Positions 58,877-64,000 of a stretch of DNA of 64,000 bases are shown one piece after another. Position numbers and translations under genes: made by a program. Numbering within the stretch: the first letter of the stretch is position 1; every line of letters starts with the position of its first letter. The notes beneath the pieces are model-generated. The model saw only the letters and a list, made by a program, of their open reading frames with translations, had not been told where the DNA came from and searched no databases. Source of the stretch: Pricia antarctica (lineage in GTDB: Bacteria; Bacteroidota; Bacteroidia; Flavobacteriales; Flavobacteriaceae). The DNA is taken from NCBI GenBank assembly GCA_011050085.1, contig DRGL01000043.1, forward strand, positions 1 through 64,000, in the 5' to 3' direction.

Positions 58877-60610
58877 TCATTTTACGGAGGTAATGTAGGC
58901 ATCTATACGTCGCTCTAAAATTGGCAGGGTGACCGTTCCCTGTTCTAAAATAATCTCGTGGAACTGGCGAATATCGAATTTTGCACCTAGCGCTTCCTTG
59001 GCCCGCTTACGCAACTCTCGGATTTTCAACTCCCCAATTTTATAGGATATGGCCTGACCCGGCCACGCAATGTAACGGTCTGTCTCTGTATTCACCTCGT
59101 GTTCCGAAAGTGCCGTATTTGAAAGCATATATTCTAAGACCTGTTCCCGTGTCCAGCTTTTTGCATGTATTCCGGTATCGACTACTAGACGGCAGGCACG
59201 CCACATTTCATAGGTAAGTCTACCAAACTGTTCATATGGGGTTCTATATAGTCCGAAATCGTTCGCCAAAAATTCGGTATACAATGCCCATCCTTCGCCG
59301 TAAGCCGACAGGTAAAGATCTTTGCGGAATTGTGGTATGCTATCTCCCAGTTCCATGGTCAACGAGCCTTGCAGATGATGGCCGGGAACCGCCTCATGGG
59401 CTGTTAATGCCGGTAAGGTGTACAATGGCCGACTATCTAATTTATAGGTATTGACTAGATAATGACCGGATTCCGTTTCGTTTGTAGGACCGGAATAACG
59501 CCCACCTGTATATTTCGGAGCGATAGCATCGGGTACTTTTATTACGCCATAGGGCCTTCGGGGAAGTGTTTTAAAAAACTTGGGCAATTCACCATCTATA
59601 CGCTTCGCAATATCGCGCGCCTCTTTTAGCAAGTCCTCACCAGAAGTGGCATAAAACTGTCGATCGGTACGTAGAAATGTTAAGAAATCGGCAAAGCTAC
59701 CTTGAAAACCTACCTGCTTAACAATGCTATCCATTTCAGATTTTATGCGGGCTACTTCCGCTAATCCAATGTTATGTATGTCATCAGCGGTGTATTCACT
59801 GGTAGTGGTGTAATAATTAATCCGATTTTGATAAAATACTTTACCATTGGGCGTTTCCGAAATACCCAAACTTTTACGGGTTTTAGGGATATATTCGGTT
59901 TCGAAAAAGCTTTTTATCTTCTTAAAAGATGGGACGACACTTTCTTGAATAGCTGTTTTTGCAGCCGCTAAGACGGAATCTTTCTGGGTTGGAGAGATAG
60001 CATCCGGTAATTTATCAAAAGGAGCATAAAAATCACTTTTCGAGAAATCGGATACAATGTGATTATTATAAGTGGACTCGTACCCCTGAAAAATAATCTT
60101 AGGTTGTGAAATCCCTTTTTTCAATCCCTCCCGAATGAAAACTAGCTGTTGATCCACATAACGGGGAATAGCGTTCAGTATATTCAAGTAATCTTTGGCG
60201 TCGGCATAATTCAGAATGGGTTTGATGCGATAGTTTAAATCGAGGTGAAAGCATTGGTCGGCCTGAATCGGGTTCAGGTGCATCCCGTAAGTATACTCAT
60301 CCACTCTGTTTTGAAGGATGAATCGCATCAGCTCAAAAGAAATCGCTTCGGTATCGGAGAGGCTATCAGAGGGTAAAGAATCTATTCGTTTCAACTGACT
60401 TTTGGCAAATTCCGCCTTTTCCATCTCCCAATCTGCCTCATAGTTCCCTAAAGGATAAGCTTTACTATTATAGGGTTCGAAGTTCTCTACCTTCTCTATG
60501 ATGGATGCCAGTTTATCAGAAGTAGTTTTACCATTCTGGGCAATCAAGGAAAAGGATGAAAAAATCGTACAAAATAAAGCAAGCTTAACTCCTAAAGGAT
60601 GTATGCGCAT
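58877..60610 (-). CDS. DUF885 family protein (metallopeptidase-like)
   Basis: 577 aa with signal peptide; LPALTAHEAVPGHHLQGSLTMELG; typical DUF885 C-terminus. Confidence 0.92.
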   Translation of the reverse strand: MRIHPLGVKLALFCTIFSSFSLIAQNGKTTSDKLASIIEKVENFEPYNSKAYPLGNYEADWEMEKAEFAKSQLKRIDSLPSDSLSDTEAISFELMRFILQNRVDEYTYGMHLNPIQADQCFHLDLNYRIKPILNYADAKDYLNILNAIPRYVDQQLVFIREGLKKGISQPKIIFQGYESTYNNHIVSDFSKSDFYAPFDKLPDAISPTQKDSVLAAAKTAIQESVVPSFKKIKSFFETEYIPKTRKSLGISETPNGKVFYQNRINYYTTTSEYTADDIHNIGLAEVARIKSEMDSIVKQVGFQGSFADFLTFLRTDRQFYATSGEDLLKEARDIAKRIDGELPKFFKTLPRRPYGVIKVPDAIAPKYTGGRYSGPTNETESGHYLVNTYKLDSRPLYTLPALTAHEAVPGHHLQGSLTMELGDSIPQFRKDLYLSAYGEGWALYTEFLANDFGLYRTPYEQFGRLTYEMWRACRLVVDTGIHAKSWTREQVLEYMLSNTALSEHEVNTETDRYIAWPGQAISYKIGELKIRELRKRAKEALGAKFDIRQFHEIILEQGTVTLPILERRIDAYITSVK

Positions 60611-60614
60611 ACCC

Positions 60615-62198
60615 TTAGATTTTGGCGTCGGTATGTTTCCCGTTTACAATGCGTGAAAGACCTAAAGGATTTTCATCCTTTAAAGCATCTGGCAAAGATT
60701 CAGCTGGCCAGTTTTGAAATGAAACGGGCCTGACCCATCTTTTGGCAGCAGATGTCCCAACAGAAGTAAAACGACTGTCCGTAGAAGCTGGAAAAGGACC
60801 ACCGTGTTGCATTGATGGACAAACCTCTACACCGGTTGGAACCCCATTGAAAATTATTCGCCCTACCCTGCCCTGTAATGCATCAACAATTTTAGCGTAC
60901 TTTTTGATTTCCTCTTCATTTCCCAAGATTGTTCCGGTCAATTGGCCTTCCAATTTGTCGAGTACCTGTTGCAACTCGCTAGCATCGGCACAACGTACTA
61001 CAATTGAAAATGGTCCGAATACCTCTTGATGCAATTTCGGATTTTTCAAGAAATTGGATCCGTTGACCGAAAGCACTTTTTGCTGCGCTACGTTCGGAGC
61101 AACATTCGATTCATAAGCGGCTACCGTGTCGGTTCCGCCTTGTACCGAAAGTTCCTTTTTTCCCTTTTCATAATTTTTATGGATGTTCGGGTGCAGCATA
61201 CAACTTGGTTCAAGCTTCTCGATTTCTTTTCCCAAAGTAGCGATGAACCCATCTAAACCTGTACTTTTTATGCCAATGATAAGGCCAGGGTTGGTACAGA
61301 ACTGGCCAGCGCCCAACATAATAGAACCGGCATATTGCTTTGCCCAATCATCCCCTTTAGCCGCTAATGCGGATGGTAGGATGATAACAGGATTTATACT
61401 ACCCATTTCCGCAAATACCGGAATGGGCTCTTTGCGGTCGTTCGCCATTCTATAAAGTGCAGTACCTCCATTGATACTTCCCGTAAACCCAACACCTTTG
61501 ATTTTGGAATGCATTACCAGCTGCTGGCCTACCTCATTGCCACTGCTATTTAAGTTAGAAAAAACACCATCGGGCATACCAGTGCGTTCCGCAGCCTTGA
61601 TAATGGCCGAAGAAATCAACTCTCCCGTTCCAGAGTGCATTGGATGACTCTTAACAATTACTGGACAACCGGCGGCCAAGGCACTGGCAGTATCGCCACC
61701 AGCTGTTGAAAAAGCGAAAGGAAAATTACTGGCTCCGAATACAGCTATAGGTCCTATCGGCAAAAGCATCTTGCGGATATCGATTTTCGGCATTGGCTCA
61801 CGATCAGGCTGTGCCGTATCGATTGTCGCCTCGACCCATGAGCCTTCCTTTAGCAAAGTGGCAAAAGCGCGCATTTGACCTATGGTACGCCCACGCTCAC
61901 CATTGGCACGGCCTTCCGGCAAACCTGATTCTTTCGTGTAAGCTTGGATTAATGGGTCACCCAAAGCTTCGATCTCATCGGCAATAGCTTCCAAAAACGT
62001 TGCTTTTTTTGCACCTGAAAACATTTTATATACCTGAAAGGCATCATGCGCCTTATCTGCGGCAGCATCAATTTCTTCCTTCGTCGCTTGATGAAAAACC
62101 CATTCCGTATCGGAGTTTTGTTTCGGGTCAAAAGTATGGTAGGTATCGCTGCCTTTTGCAGATAGTTCTTTTCCGATGTAATTTTTTCCAGTAATCAT
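60615..62198 (-). CDS. Aldehyde dehydrogenase, 2,5-dioxovalerate (alpha-ketoglutarate semialdehyde) dehydrogenase type
   Basis: 527 aa; FGASNFPFAFSTAGGDTASALAAGCPVIVKSHPMH, FAEMGSINPVIILP, GAGQFCTNPG. Confidence 0.93.
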   Translation of the reverse strand: MITGKNYIGKELSAKGSDTYHTFDPKQNSDTEWVFHQATKEEIDAAADKAHDAFQVYKMFSGAKKATFLEAIADEIEALGDPLIQAYTKESGLPEGRANGERGRTIGQMRAFATLLKEGSWVEATIDTAQPDREPMPKIDIRKMLLPIGPIAVFGASNFPFAFSTAGGDTASALAAGCPVIVKSHPMHSGTGELISSAIIKAAERTGMPDGVFSNLNSSGNEVGQQLVMHSKIKGVGFTGSINGGTALYRMANDRKEPIPVFAEMGSINPVIILPSALAAKGDDWAKQYAGSIMLGAGQFCTNPGLIIGIKSTGLDGFIATLGKEIEKLEPSCMLHPNIHKNYEKGKKELSVQGGTDTVAAYESNVAPNVAQQKVLSVNGSNFLKNPKLHQEVFGPFSIVVRCADASELQQVLDKLEGQLTGTILGNEEEIKKYAKIVDALQGRVGRIIFNGVPTGVEVCPSMQHGGPFPASTDSRFTSVGTSAAKRWVRPVSFQNWPAESLPDALKDENPLGLSRIVNGKHTDAKI

Positions 62199-62479
62199 AT
62201 TAGTTCACTTATTTTGAGTTCTTCGCTAAGATAATGGAAGCGAAGGAGAAATGCTGTTAATGCCGTTTTAAGATTGATAGATAAATTATAGCCAAGATGA
62301 TAGAATCTATTAAATCAAAAACTATATGACCAAGCACAACTTCCGCGTTCCGCATTCACCGTTGTTGATACCGACCCTGCGCGAAAACCAAAGTACTTGA
62401 CCGCTCCGCTGTCTGCTAACTGATTTGAAAATCAAAAGATTCCATCGTTTAAGCTGTTCAACACCTTAGTATCAATCTT

Positions 62480-63421
62480 CTAAACCAAGTCCAGATTTCC
62501 ATTAGGTTTTAAATTCTTATAATCTGGCAAGTTCGGCCGGGTCTTTAGGGAATCGTTGATAACCTTTAGCACGCGTTCTCGCTCCTTGCCCTGTAATTCA
62601 AGTCTGGGCTTTCGAACAGTTTCTGTACCGATGCCGGTTGCTACCTCTGCCAATTTGATGTTCTGCACCAGTTGCGGACTGATGTCCAGCTCTAACAAGG
62701 GCAAGAACCATCTATAAATTGCTGTAGCTTCTTTGGCATACCCGGCCTTGGCCAATTCATATATAGCTACAGTTTCGGCAGGAAACGCACAAACCAGACC
62801 GGCTACCCAACCATCGGCACCGATAAGAAGGCTTTCCAGGGCCAGGGGATCAACCCCGGTCAACACCTTTAGGCGTTCTCCAAAACGGTTCTGTAATCTT
62901 CCGATATTTATAATGTCACGGGTAGATTCCTTTACAGCTTGAATGTTATCAAGTTTCAAGAGCTCTTCAAACATATCAGGGGTAACCTCGATTTTATAAT
63001 CTACCGGATTGTTATAGATCATTACCGGTAAATTGGTACTAGTGGCAATATCCTTAAAATAGGTTACCGTCTCTTGATCCGTTGACTTATAGCGCATCGG
63101 CGGTAATATCATTAAGGCATCAGCGCCATTCTTTTGGGCTTTTTGCGCTTCAGCAATGGCCACTTTGGTAGATTGTTCCGCAATGGTCATGACCACCGGA
63201 ATTTTTTTGTCGACCATCTTAGCGGTCAACTTAATAAGTGTTACTTTTTCTTCGGACGTCAATGTGCTGGCCTCTCCCAAAGAACCCCCCAATACTATAC
63301 CATGAACCCCGGCATCTATTTGTGCCTCAATATTTTTCCTGAACATTTTCAGGTCTAAAGTATCATTATCGTTAAATTTTGTAGTTACTGCAGGCATTAC
63401 ACCTTTCCATTCGAATTGCAT
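62480..63421 (-). CDS. Dihydrodipicolinate synthase family protein (probable 1-pyrroline-4-hydroxy-2-carboxylate deaminase)
   Basis: GIVLGGSLGEASTLTSEEK, MIYNNPVDYKIEV, IQAVKESTRDIINIGRL (Schiff-base Lys). Confidence 0.9.
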   Translation of the reverse strand: MQFEWKGVMPAVTTKFNDNDTLDLKMFRKNIEAQIDAGVHGIVLGGSLGEASTLTSEEKVTLIKLTAKMVDKKIPVVMTIAEQSTKVAIAEAQKAQKNGADALMILPPMRYKSTDQETVTYFKDIATSTNLPVMIYNNPVDYKIEVTPDMFEELLKLDNIQAVKESTRDIINIGRLQNRFGERLKVLTGVDPLALESLLIGADGWVAGLVCAFPAETVAIYELAKAGYAKEATAIYRWFLPLLELDISPQLVQNIKLAEVATGIGTETVRKPRLELQGKERERVLKVINDSLKTRPNLPDYKNLKPNGNLDLV

Positions 63422-63579
63422 GTTACGCTATTTTGAGATTAAGTTCAAAAATAAATCAGAATGCAACGGATGTATTATCGAATTTTATCCAAAGCTGAGC
63501 GTATCTTAACCGGTTTTCGGTAGATTCTAATAGATTTGCATTTATATTTGCACATAAATGCCGTTTCAGTCCAGTATAT

Positions 63580-64000
63580 ATGAAAGTCTTTCCGTTTCAG
63601 ATTCCCAAGCCTCTTCACGAAAACCTGATTGTTCAAGAAGATAGGCAAGCACAATTTTACGGTCAATTGCACCAACATAAGGAACTACAGCTAAGCCTTG
63701 TCTTACTTGGAAAAGGAAAATTGATAGTGGGCGACAGCATACATCCTTTTGAGTGCGGTGACTTTTTTGCCATCGCTGCCAATAGTCCACATCTTTTCAG
63801 CAATGAACCCAGCGAAGATGGCGTTCACATGGTTACCTTGTTTTTTACGGATAAAACTTTCGGTGATAATTTTTTCGAGCTTCCAGATTTGGCCCAATTG
63901 CGTTCTTTTTTTAAGATGGCCAAGGTGGGTTTTCGTTTGCTCTCACATCGAAAATCGATTACCCAACTAATGCTTCATATCGTAGCATCAGACAAACTTG
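63580..64000 (+). CDS. AraC family transcriptional regulator, N-terminal cupin part (truncated by window end; absent from ORF track)
   Basis: Uninterrupted frame from ATG 63580: MKVFPFQIPKPLHENLIVQEDRQAQFYGQLHQHKELQLSLVLLGKGKLIVGDSIHPFECGDFFAIAANSPHLFSNEPSEDGVHMVTLFFTDKTFGDNFFELPDLAQL... No stop before 64000; TATATTTG box at ~63543. Confidence 0.85.
   Translation, partial: MKVFPFQIPKPLHENLIVQEDRQAQFYGQLHQHKELQLSLVLLGKGKLIVGDSIHPFECGDFFAIAANSPHLFSNEPSEDGVHMVTLFFTDKTFGDNFFELPDLAQLRSFFKMAKVGFRLLSHRKSITQLMLHIVASDKL

Noticed and set aside
1-64000. Search for transposases, integrases, prophage genes, tRNAs, toxin-antitoxin pairs and defence islands
   Set aside because: None recognisable by eye in the ORF track or intergenic regions.

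Overview
This 64-kb window is a chromosomal segment from a Flavobacteriaceae-type Bacteroidetes. Evidence: TAnnTTTG -7 promoter boxes, a giant T9SS type B adhesin, split transketolase, and a menaquinone gene set. It opens with the 5' end of a minus-strand 16S rRNA gene and its leader/promoter. Next comes a degenerate ~38-bp tandem repeat, then thrS-infC-rpmI-rplT. Housekeeping genes follow (dnaB, accA, LptF/G-type permease, tgt, split transketolase), then an 8.9-kb SprB-like adhesin gene. A peptidoglycan-sugar recycling cluster comes next (murQ, DeoR regulator, NagB::PIG-L fusion, GH10-like lipoprotein, AmpG-like MFS, NagZ-like GH3, AnmK), then a menaquinone cluster (menE, menC, menA, menD, menF, hotdog thioesterase) interleaved with a TPR histidine kinase and a LytTR regulator. 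The window ends with a probable 4-hydroxyproline catabolic cluster and a truncated AraC-type regulator that the ORF track misses. I saw no CRISPR, prophage, transposase or classical defence system. The strongest leads are: infC lacking any ATG/GTG/TTG start upstream of its conserved N-terminus; the NagB::PIG-L fusion with no nagA in view; the 38-bp repeat next to the rrn promoter; the adhesin without an adjacent PorP/SprF gene; a direct-repeat operator candidate upstream of deoR-murQ; and the ~800-bp AT-rich gap between the kinase and LytTR genes. All calls are by eye from the sequence; no database search was run.
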